A stretch of DNA of 64,000 bases, taken from Brasenia schreberi. Taxonomy: Eukaryota; Streptophyta; Magnoliopsida; Nymphaeales; Cabombaceae. This document shows, piece after piece, positions 1 through 10,264 of this stretch. Location of the stretch: assembly GCA_036023115.1 (NCBI GenBank), contig JAYKKT010000088.1, forward strand, positions 5,541,001 to 5,605,000, written 5' to 3'. The translations under genes and the position numbers were made by a program. Within the stretch, counting starts at the first letter, position 1; each line of letters opens with the position of its first letter. The notes under the pieces were generated by a model that worked only from the letters and a program-made list of their open reading frames with translations, was not told the DNA's origin and ran no database searches.

Positions 1-195
1 CAAGCTTGGTTTTCTGCTGGTGGCTCTGGTCTTGGTTCATGCCTTGTGTGTTTGAACGAACTCAAGATGGCCTTGGCTGTGAGAAGCTGTCTCATTTTGC
101 AGGTTTCCAACATACATGTGCACAGCTGCAACATATGTTGCTTGTATGTGTGCTTCCTACTTCATATAACATTTTCTCACATTTTGTACTTGCAG

Positions 196-3100
196 AACCC
201 AGGCAGTAGACTTTCACCTCTTCCCCCGGAACCTGCTGATTTTGGAAGTGCCACAGTTGATATTCCTCTTGATTCAGTGAAGGTATTCTATCAGATTGTT
301 AATGCTATTATAACCTTCCAAATTTCTTTTTTCTGTAGGCCAAATGGGCTTTCAAAATATGATTGTTGCCAAATATATAGGATTTGAAGAAGAAAGAGAA
401 GGAATTGCAAGCTAAAGAGGCAGAACTGAAAAAGCGAGAACAGGTGTGTCTAATGCAACTCATTTTGAAGTCACAAGAATTTATCAAACTCAGTACTTAT
501 TCAAGTCGGTCCCAAGCCCGGATAAAGGAGGAGGGTTGCGTTAGGCTTCCGACAACCAGCGTAAAACTTTGTCGGATTTACCATGGATTCTAAAAAAAAC
601 AAAGAATCCATTTAGCCGACCCCACCCCATCTAGTATGGGAAAAGGCTTAGTAGATAGTAGATGGTAGATGGTAGATAGTACTTATTCAAGTCAGACTAG
701 ATTGTACCATTGCTATTTCTGGCAATTCTAGGCAATGTATAACTAACTGTTCTTGGTTTGTGATGCTATGCTTTTGTTTTCTTTACAATTACAGGAACTT
801 AAGCGCAGGGAGGATGCAGCTGCACGTGGTACCCTTTCTGTTTGCTGAATGCTGTTTCGAAAACTATAATTTTTCTAATGCTACTTACTATGACAATCAT
901 AGTTGCTTACTGCTTTTACCTTTCCATTTCTGCAGCTGGAATAGTGATTGAGGAAAAAAACTGGCCGCCCTTTTTCCCTATTATTCATCATGATATTGCA
1001 AATGAAATACCAATACATCTTCAGAGGCTGCAGTATTTTGCTTTTGCATCATATTTAGGTACTGGTCCATCTTATGCACTCAGCTTCTTCTTTCTACTTC
1101 AAATTTTCTTTCAGAAACAGCCAAATGAGTGTTAATGCATTATCTTGAAGGAGGTATTATTCACATAATCATGAAAGCGATGGTTAATATGATAAGGATT
1201 GAAAGCTTGGTAAGTTATTCTGAAAAAGAGTAACTAACATGGTAGTCCATGTTATCCACTCAGTTTGTTCTTTCTTCGTTCATTTTCTTTGAGAAACAGC
1301 CAAATGGGTGTGATCTTTAAAAGTATGCATTATCTTGAAGGAGGTATAGTTAATATATTCGCAATGGTTAATATGATAAAGATTGGAAGCTTGATAAGTT
1401 ATCACGGGAAAGATTGAGGTGCAATGTCTCTCTCTCTCTCTCTCTCTCTCTTTTATACACATGTGACATTTCTATGCTGCCTCGTTGGAACATCTTTTGG
1501 TTTTGATACAGATGCCCTTCTAAGGGTAATGGTTTTGTAGAGATTGATACTTCAGCTTTTTACATTAGTACCAGTTAGAATCACAAAATTTATGCAGTAC
1601 AATGAAAGAAGATTGTTTGGTTATTCAATCATGACATACAATGTTGTGAATTGGATTCCTTTATTTTCGTCATTGTTCTTTCTTTATTAGTTAAGCTGCA
1701 TCTCCAAGAACTTCTTGTCTTATATAATGCACATAAAACAGACTTAGCAAGACGGGTGTTAAACCAATTCACTCACACAGGCGCATGGGTGTATATAATT
1801 GAAATTCAGAGCTTCCATTTCGCACATGTGGATCTAGTGTGACTAATAGAAGTTATAGTCAAATATCAGTGAAATTAAAACCTTCATGGCATGTGTAGGA
1901 CTCATTTTGGGTTCAACTTCGAATTTTGGGCCTCTTCTATTGTGCAGGGATTGGTTTATGTCTTCTCTGGAATGTAGTAGCTGTTATGGCTGCCTGGATT
2001 AAAGGAGAAGGTTAGTCCCTCCAATTCTTTTTTACTTGCATGATGAACATGCATATTGATTTTGCAAAATATAATGCTTCAGTCAGTTCAGTAATTCCAT
2101 AATGGAGCTATTTTCTGTAAATTTTTTATCTGCTTACCACTGCTTTATTCTAGGTGTAAAAATATGGTTGCTTGCTATTATATACTTCATATCTGGGGTT
2201 CCAGGCGCATATGTATTGTGGTATCGTCCCCTTTATCGGGCTATGAGGTAGCCATTACATGTTTATTTCTTTATTCTTACGTGTATTGGGAAGTTTCCTT
2301 CCATTGTGGTTTGTGACTACTGCTGCTGTGCAATTATGTGCTGTTGGAAGACTAATCATGGTTCAATCATTGTTTTTACTTCAGGACTGAAAGTGCTTTA
2401 AAATTTAGCTGGTTTTTCCTTTTCTACCTGGTAACTTTCTTTCTCAGCTTCCAGCTGTTTTTTTCTAAAAAACCCAAATCCTCATCTTTCTCCTATCCTT
2501 CTAATGAATTTCTTGCTCTTTTCATCAGCTTCATCTTGCTTTCGTCATTTTTGCTGCTGTGGCTCCTCCAATAATCTTTAAAGGAAAATCGTTGACGTAA
2601 GTTGCCTTGAATATATACTTAGATGCACTTGATCCGTTTCACATTCTTTACTAAGTTGGAAGAAGAATAACTGAAGATTTTTTTTGTTCATGTCCTTAAG
2701 ATTCACTTGTCGGTTTGATATGCAGCTTCATGTAACAGTACTCCTGTGACATGCACATGTTGGATATATACACACACAGACACACATGCATAAAGGACCT
2801 GAGGACCTGGTATATGGTAGCACCATTACATGCTAGCATATCCAAATAAATCTCAATCAAGATGGATGGTTGTCATTTGAATTTAGCAAAAGAAGTACAA
2901 TTGTGAACCATGTACACCTACAAAAGGTGGAAGTGTAACTGCTATTTGAATTCAAATATCATCCATTTCTTAAAATGGATGATTGAGTTTTGTGTGGATA
3001 TACTAACATGAGAGAGAGGGGGGGGGGGTATATATTTTAGATATAGTATGGGGTTGGGTATGTGAATGAGGGAGAGTGAGGGAGGCAAACCTGAATTTTG

Positions 3101-4401
3101 GTGGTACTTTCTTTTTCGTTGTGAAGTAGGATAAAACTGCATGCGTGGTGGAAGCATACAAGTTTAGTGGGGGAAGAATTTATGAACAGAAACTAGAATC
3201 TTTAAATGATCAATATTACCGTACATGAAGACGTTATATGCTTTTTGCAGTGTCTTTTTGAAGCTGCTCTTGGAATCTGAAATGTACTCTGTGGTATATA
3301 TGCATTAAACTTATTTGTTGATTTTTTAACTTGCTATTCTTTCTGCAGTGGCATCCTTCCAGCAATCGATCTTATGAGTCCAAACGTCATAGTTGGGGTA
3401 CGTACTTATCCTTGGTCTATGCTTCTAAGTTAACTGGTTACACATTCAAGGTTATGGTGGCTGAGGACTCAAGTTTGGGTGGAGGATCACCTTGATCTAG
3501 TGTTTCTGTCAATGAAGTTTTTCAAACCAATGGCAGATGTTCAATTTGTTCTGGTGTTATAAAGTACTTAAAATTTCACACCATATGTATGGCCTATTTG
3601 GATGGAAGTAAAAGGGCTTTTACAGTCTCTCATCATCTTTCTTCATTAGAACAGGTTGCTAAAGTTTCCGTACCTTTTTGGGTGTCTTCAGTTGCACGAT
3701 TCAGTTGCTAGTTCGTCTATAGGATGCATACAAACGACCCTATTTAACTATGACATTGCCCATACAATACTATCTCGTTTGTGCAATTATTGATCTTTCA
3801 TTGTCGGATGTCTTTATCTCATATGTAACACATTCATTTCTGAATCGAATCATGTTTCAGAAAAGATTCAGCGTATCAAATCAAATAAGATCAGTTTGAA
3901 TCGTCAAATTACTAACATAATTCAAAATTATTTACAGAAAAGATAAAGGACATCTGAGAAAAAGAAAATTGTTTCTTCTATTATTTTCCCACTGATTAAA
4001 TTTGAATCAGCCGATTCAGATTGATTCAATTCGATGTAGCACTGGAGTTTCTCTATTTGAGGATCCTGATGAGTTTTATATACTGACTGATGACTGGGTG
4101 CTAAACTCTTACAGATTCTTTATTTCGTTGGGTTTGGATTGTTCTGCCTAGAATCTGTCCTCAGCGTCTGGGTTATGCAGGTACTGTTTCACACCACTTT
4201 GCTGCATTAGGAGACTAACATCTATGCCTTCATTGCCTAAGTTTTGTCGAGCTCCATTGATCACTCTTTATCCTTTCTCTCGTTATATGTTGTGTACTTT
4301 TATCATACGAGCAGCAAGTGTATATGTACTTCCGGGGCAGTGGAAAAGCTGCCGAGCTGAAGCGTGAAGCTGCGCGTGGTGCTGTCAGGGCTGCGATATA
4401 G
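196..4401 (+). CDS. SCAMP: Secretory carrier-associated membrane protein (SCAMP), 5'-partial, 11 exons visible
   Basis: SCAMPs are four-pass membrane proteins of the trans-Golgi, early endosome and plasma membrane that act in vesicle trafficking. Exons, all with GT-AG borders and matching phases: 196-282, 381-443, 795-828, 936-1058, 1948-2010, 2154-2247, 2385-2430, 2529-2596, 3349-3397, 4115-4180, 4315-4401 (stop TAG). They give 780 nt, 259 visible residues, with no frameshift or internal stop. In order: a proline-rich stretch; a charged coiled coil (residues 30-58, [18 protein letters not shown]); the NWPPFFP motif; four hydrophobic segments near 96-120, 127-147, 162-185 and 208-231; the conserved WYRPLYRA loop after segment 2; and a basic tail ending RGAVRAAI. 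The N-terminal exon or exons with the NPF repeats expected of the family are not seen and probably lie upstream. The gene looks functional. The paralogue number cannot be assigned. Confidence 0.95.
508..677 (+). mobile_element. 170-bp non-autonomous RTE-derived (SINE-like) element in a SCAMP intron
   Basis: The insert is flanked by a perfect 16-bp TSD (492-507 and 678-693). Its first ~90 bp match the 5' end of the full RTE at 30237 (GGTCCCAAGCCCGGATAAAG onward, through the TCCGAC/GTCGGA stem). Its last part matches the RTE 3' end (GCCGACCCC, CTAGTATGGGAAAAGGCTTAG). Everything between is missing. At the junction ATGGATTCT and AGAATCCAT form a 9-bp inverted repeat. The tail is a GTAGAT-type repeat, not the GTT repeat of the full RTE. 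It codes for nothing and sits in sense orientation between SCAMP exons 381-443 and 795-828. Confidence 0.9.
1059..1410 (+). repeat. Tandem duplication (~180 bp period) at the 5' end of a SCAMP intron
   Basis: Two diverged copies lie head to tail, about 1059-1238 and 1239-1410. Shared blocks include GTCCAT...TTAT.CACTCAG, GAAACAGCCAAATG, GCATTATCTTGAAGGAGGTAT and GGTTAATATGATAA. The first copy starts at the donor site of exon 936-1058. The second has GTAGTC at the equivalent place. Confidence 0.75.
1427..1450. repeat. (TC)12 microsatellite in a SCAMP intron
   Basis: Uninterrupted TC dinucleotides, just after the duplicated intron block. Confidence 0.95.
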
Positions 4402-4770
4402 AGGCAATATACAGATAAAAATGGTTCCATGCAAATATGGGTGATTCACGCTTTGGGATTATCTGAGATCCTTTTGTTCTCATAATGGAGCTTTGTGTCA
4501 TGTTTCCTCTTTTTGCCATTTCTTAGTGTGCATATGAATAGAGTTCTAAACCAGATATACCATTGTAGTATTATCCATTCTCTGTTTTCTTGCAACTGTT
4601 GCATCGTTTTTTCAAAAATTTACAGCATTTACTTGAACAATGAATGCACAAAGCCTATTCGAGGAAGACACTGTCATGAACACCCTTAGATTGGTAGAAA
4701 GCTGTTCTTATTTTTTCCTCCTCTCATGGCAGCCATAACCAAATCAAGCTGGAACTTGAACTTCCGACGC
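4402..4770. other. SCAMP 3' flank, probable 3' UTR
   Basis: Non-coding sequence after the SCAMP stop. The 3' UTR is expected here, but no clear AATAAA signal marks its end. No other gene is seen. Confidence 0.4.
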
Positions 4771-5250
4771 TAAGCATTAGAAAGGCAGAAGTTCACACAA
4801 TTTAAGCAATTTAAATAGTTGTACCATCGATGTTTGATCGGGCTGAGATGGTTCTCAAGGATCAATGTGTTTGGCAGATGGATTCGATTAGACATCTCCT
4901 CAACTGTTGTGGAGATGTTTCCAAAGTATTTCTCGTTGACAAAGCTCTTCAAAGGCAGTTGGCCACACTTAACTAGCTAAGCATTTGAACGGCAGAATTT
5001 CGCACAATTTAAGCAATGTGAATGGTTCTATCAGGGATGCCCGGTCGGACTGAGAAGCTTTTTTGAGGATTAGTGCCCGAGGCAGATGGATTCAGTTGGA
5101 CCGCTCCTAAGCTGATGCACGGATGGGTCTTGGCATATTTCCCATTGACAAAGCTCTTCAAAGCTGACATCCACACTTCACTGATCTTTGGCATGGTGTA
5201 AATGCACGTGATTTAAGTGATTTGAATGGTTTCTAGCATGTATTAGAATA
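4771..5250. repeat. Diverged tandem repeat, ~207-bp period, two units plus a partial third
   Basis: Units start near 4771 and 4977. Both carry CTAAGCATT, CACAATTTAAGCAAT, GGCAGATGGATTC and TTGACAAAGCTCTTCAAAG in the same order. A partial third unit (TTTAAGTGATTTGAATGG) begins near 5205. On the - strand the units encode related short open stretches (LKSFVNEKY and LKSFVNGKY), so this may be a duplicated exon-like or transposon-derived segment. The family is not recognised. Confidence 0.6.
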
Positions 5251-5821
5251 AGCCACGCATTGTCTCAAAGAATGCATCAGATACCTTTGGAGAGACGTGT
5301 AGATCTTGTTGTCGTCCAAAGTGCCGGTAGGGTGAAATTTAACAGAACGATGTAGATTTTCGGTTCGCATGAGATTCTAGGGTTACTCCTTGGGAGAAAG
5401 ACTTCGCTTGATCTTGGTCCGTGGAGTCCCAAGACGGTAGGAACGTCAACCTGTAGGATGCTTCTTAGGCTTTTGATATACAAGTTGACAATATCAAAAC
5501 ATACCAGTTGGATTGTATGCGTCGTTACCACCTGAAATGGAGGAAAGGGGCTTTTTCTGCAGATGCTACACTAGCTTTCAGCATATCTGTAGGTTTGTAC
5601 GCAAATACCAGACGTGAATCACTGTAGAGAATTTAGTGAGCTCTTCCCAACTACCATCACGTATTGGATCGTAATGCTATGGTTGGAGATTACCGGCAGT
5701 TGGTGTTTTTTATCATGAAGATGTACGTAGAGTTTTAGTAGCTTGAGTTTACCAAGATCTTTTCTGAATATCAAATTCTTTGGGCGAACGCCAAGTTCCT
5801 GCCCGATCTATATAATTTTTT
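5251..5821 (-). other. Unclassified region with weak exon-like stretches on the - strand
   Basis: On the - strand an open stretch of 84 codons (5277-5531) contains possible splice borders, for example CTACAG before GTTGACGTTCC near 5450. No domain is recognised and the stretch is not continuous with anything. It could be a gene relic or part of an old transposon. Confidence 0.2.
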
Positions 5822-5990
5822 GAAAAGTTCACAAAGATTGTATAGATGTTTTGGATTCCTTTCCCAGATTTTGCCCACGAGTAGGTTCACCAGTGACGAA
5901 GTTCATTTCTCATCTACATAGAAAAGTTCATAAAGATTGCGTAGATGTTTTGGATTCTTTTCCTCAGATTTCACCCACGAGTAGGTTCAC
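5822..5990. repeat. Direct duplication, units 5822-5890 and 5931-5990
   Basis: The two units share GAAAAGTTCA.AAAGATTG, TAGATGTTTTGGATTC and CCCACGAGTAGGTTCAC in order, at a spacing of about 109 bp and with few differences. Confidence 0.75.
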
Positions 5991-8739
5991 GACTGACTGG
6001 AGTACATGAATTGTTGGACTTTGTGATGAAACTTGTGTTATAACCGAGGAGATACAATGGCTTTCCATTTTAGCAAGTGGATGTTTGCTAGGAAGTTGTG
6101 TTTGGTGGCTTGTTTCGTAAGACTATACTTACTACTAAAAGGGTTCAAAGTATTTCGTTCTGAGATAAAATTAGTTTGAAACCTAACACCCTGAAAGGTA
6201 GTGGACTACTGAATAAGCACTTGCTGTTTTGAATACTGAACCTATTGCAGCTGCAATCAGCCACCTGCTGAATCCATTTATAAAGCGATTTCAATAGCAC
6301 CAACACTTTCTCACCTTCCAACTGCTGGTGGATATTTTGGATTTGTGCTCAGGTTTTCGGAACCATAGAACACACCAAATTGGACATCCAAATGGCAAGA
6401 GATTGTGCAGGAGATCTCTTACTGAAAGTGTAGTGTTGAGACTTTTCTATGCAACCACCTATTCATGGGCGAGCGTGAACTTAAAAAAAAAATCCCGAAA
6501 GATCCACTATATAAGTGGCCTGTATTTTTTGCTAACAAAGAAAAAATATTTTATTTATGGAGTTAACGGTGTGAACAGTAACAACATAAGTAACCACATG
6601 GAGAAAGATGCATTCTTGATCCAAAGGTTAAATTTTCTCATACTGCTACCTTTTATTTAGATTGGTTCATTGAAAACTATGTATTTGTCGAACTATTCAT
6701 CTCATATTCTGGAGCTCGCCCGACTTTCCCTTTTTCTGTTATTTCTTTTTCTTCACTTAGATTGCAATGGTTCCACTTACTGAGTGGAAAGTCAAGGATT
6801 TCATTTCTTGTTGGATTTTTTCCCATAAGTTGTATTTTATATTTGCTTCTTTTATGGTGGGAATTAATTTCAGAGGCATGTTAAACAGATATGGGTGGCA
6901 TATGCTCCTCTTTGTCTTGCTGCAATGTTTCTTGTTTCACTAAAAATGCCTTTCCCTAACAATCATAGTTAGTAAAGTTGACCCCTCCCTCACAAAGAAT
7001 CATGTTTCCACCATTGTTAATGAAAGTTTAGAGACTTGGAAAAAAGGAGGAAAAGGCTTTTCACTATTCCTTCACCTCAAAGTGACATTATCAATCATGG
7101 ATAAATGATATAGAGAGGAAAAGCAAACCATTAGAATCGATCTCATGACCATCATCTTACAAACGTGTTGCTCTAACTTTTGAGATGAGCCATATCAACG
7201 TACATAACATAAAATAGTAAGGTGTATGAGTTTAGTGAGCTTCTAGGATGTTAGACTTTAACATGATACCCTTTTTCTTGCTAAATGGGAAAAACTAGAA
7301 TATCATACAATATAATATGGTATAAATATATGCTAGTGCTCTATCTAGTCTAGAATCCATATGCTTATACAACTCATAGAAATTGTCAACAGCCTAGAAT
7401 CACTCTACTACTTTGAGCTTGAGAGAATAAAGTCTCCCCATTCTTTCAAGGAGGGAGTAAGGTGAAAAGAACTTTCAACTTCAAGATATGCAGGTCGATT
7501 GCCATGATGTGCCTACTCGGTGGGGGTTTGCCTATGTCCCGGCTTATCAATAATTAAAAAGGATCACATTATGTTATTTGTCAAAAGTTAACCGTTTTAT
7601 ATACCCTTTATTTTCAATGTACTCTGAGCATGTTTGGTAAAATACAAATTATGCAATTGCATCACCTCAAATCCAAAACCAAGCTTTATTGCACAGTAAG
7701 TCATGAAATACTAGCACATTCCAAAGAAGCAAGACTATTCTTTATGGTTTCATTCGACTGGTTTTGAAATCTTGTACCTTTTAAGAGTTTTTATATGTAA
7801 AAGATTTGTTTTTCATTGAAGTTCCATCTAGCATTTCAACAAATCCAAGTTACCGTAAGTTTTCTTTACTATTAATCAACTATTGGTATGATAACAATCT
7901 TTTTTCTAATAACCTTATTGTTGATTGAATATTCAATGTGGTCCATTATTCAATCTTTACTTCTTTCATCTTTGCATATCTTCGTACATGACTACTAATA
8001 CTTGACTCTACAGATATAAAGCATTGTTGGTCTTTTGTCATTCCATAATATTTACCTATCACAACAGATCATCACCCTTCTATTTGCTTTCTAGAGCAAT
8101 GGGAGGCTAAAGCTAGATGCATGTCGTGGGAATCAAACTCATGACCTTTAACTTGTGAGTCCACTCCCTAGCTAGGTAAACTATTGCCAGTTGTATGCTC
8201 AATTCACTTCTATATTTTATCCAACATTTAAGTGTTGCATCGTGTTTGAAAACTTATCCTAATCATTTAACATTATCTTTTCAGAGAAGAGGATATGCTA
8301 GTTTTAACTTGTGTAAACACATGCTTTATTCAAAATCTTAGACTTTCTTCGCATGTATTTTGTCTTTGTTTCACTAACATCAAAGCCTTTGTTTCTTAAA
8401 TATTTTCTCATAGTGAAAATTTTCTATTAACTTTTTATCTCATTTTATCCACTAATAAAATATCAACTATAAATAACACAGTTCTTGCTTTTCAATGTGT
8501 TTTGTGCTCCACCTATATATAAAATAAAGATATACGGATTTAGTGAGAAACATTAATGCAATCTAAAAGGAGTTATTTTGTTGTTTAAATATAGGTTATT
8601 GCTTTACAATAAAGAAAAGGTTGGTGCTTATATAATGCCTTGCATATCAAGATGTTATATCTAGTAGCATGCCCAATTAAGTTTTTTGCCCTACACAATG
8701 GTATACCTATGGTAGGTATATTAAATAAGGCCAATCATG

Positions 8740-8740
<1 letters not shown>
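5991..8740. other. AT-rich intergenic DNA, no gene recognised
   Basis: The longest open stretch (110 codons at 6328-6660, + strand) shows no family motif and has low-complexity lysine runs, so it is not called. No LTR, TIR or RTE match was noticed. Confidence 0.5.

Positions 8741-8815
<75 letters not shown>
8741..8815. repeat. (TC)11(TA)n compound microsatellite
   Basis: TC repeats at 8741-8762 run directly into TA repeats to about 8815, followed by a short CA run. Open frames through this block (IYIYIY) are repeat artefacts. Confidence 0.95.
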
Positions 8816-8826
<11 letters not shown>

Positions 8827-9076
8827 TACATCCATATATGTGTGTGCATGTATGTTTGTTTGAGAGAGGGAGAACACATTGTTGTACCACATACTATGAT
8901 AATACAAAAATGACACATTGTTTAGTATGAAACAACTTTATATCCAGAAACTTAGAATTCTTAAGATTTACTTCTAAAAGTAGTATTTTATAGAGGCTTA
9001 AAATTAACTCCGTATCTTTACTTTTTTGGGTTGTATTCTCTCATAAAAGGATGCATACTGAGCCTTTGTACATATG

Positions 9077-9077
<1 letters not shown>

Positions 9078-9137
<60 letters not shown>
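9078..9137. repeat. (TA)30 microsatellite
   Basis: Uninterrupted TA dinucleotides. Confidence 0.95.
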
Positions 9138-9140
<3 letters not shown>

Positions 9141-9653
9141 CGTATATATATTATTTTTGAATGCATGAGTGTAATAAAAATATTCTTTGGCACCCAGCTT
9201 GACATGGGAACTGACTATGTACAGGATGATTACAATTGAGTTGATGCTCATAGATCTTTGCCTGGACTACCTAGATGCAGACGAACTTGATGATATTGGT
9301 CCATTATGTGATTTACGAACAAGATGATATTGGTCCATTATGGGACTTTGAACCTGCTCATCTCGAAAACGATCTTCCGATCCAATAAAATCCGACAAGC
9401 CATTCAGACGGCAACCACAATGACGACTCGAATGACGAAAAGGAAGCAAAATTGCATGTACATGTTGAAGAAAAGCATGCAGATGAGTCTACTAATGCTG
9501 CTGCATTTTGGATATTGGGAATGAATAATTGTGATCCGTTCACCTGGTATCGTTCCAGTAAGTCCGCTATTAGTATGTTGTATTCCGCCAATCAGTTGCA
9601 GGCATCTCCATCAAAGACACAGGAATTTTCTTTCCCTTTACAACGCCGAGATT

Positions 9654-9655
<2 letters not shown>
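9138..9655. other. Unclassified stretch between TA arrays
   Basis: Both strands hold open stretches of 60-80 codons without recognisable motifs. A short direct repeat (GATGATATTGGTCCATTATG) occurs twice between about 9290 and 9342. Possibly an exon or transposon relic. Confidence 0.25.

Positions 9656-9705
<50 letters not shown>
9656..9705. repeat. (TA)25 microsatellite
   Basis: Uninterrupted TA dinucleotides. Confidence 0.95.
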
Positions 9706-9708
<3 letters not shown>

Positions 9709-9916
9709 GTTTGTGCTCAATCTTTGTTTATGCTTAATCCTTCTCAAACATTTCTACCATTATTCGATTGTCACAATCAATGACAGATATTTGAATCATA
9801 AAAAATGGAGTGTATCATTGTACTTTTCGTATTCACATATATTGCACAACGATATACTTTATTTTTTCATTTCAATGTTTGAGGAGATTTAGTTATGTAT
9901 TAGATTGAGCAAATAC

Positions 9917-9921
<5 letters not shown>

Positions 9922-10010
<89 letters not shown>
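9922..10010. repeat. (TC)n(TA)n compound microsatellite
   Basis: A TC tract to about 9956 is followed directly by a TA tract to 10010. It lies 250 bp upstream of the hAT element. Confidence 0.95.
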
Positions 10011-10014
<4 letters not shown>

Positions 10015-10264
10015 TAGTCAAGTTGATACTTAATAATAAAATTTAAAGTTTTATTAATAGTATATATTAATTAGTTAGTCTAGATTTTCATATTAATACA
10101 TTATCAATACAAATTATTATAATATTTACAAATTATTAATTAAGTGGAAAATTAATATACATTTATTTATATTTTGGTTACAACATAAGCATAATTAATA
10201 ATCAACAATGTTAATATTGATATTAAACTGATGGAATAAATAATACAACATTAGTACTTGTAAC

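Noticed and set aside
1..195. Open frames at the very start of the window as SCAMP exon sequence
   Set aside because: The sequence before the TTGCAG acceptor at 195 does not resemble the SCAMP N-terminus and is best read as intron.
8640..9251. Open frames rich in IYIYIY on both strands (also at 9452, 13786, 17120, 17571, 19545 and 21441)
   Set aside because: They are translations of TA microsatellites and have no independent coding evidence.
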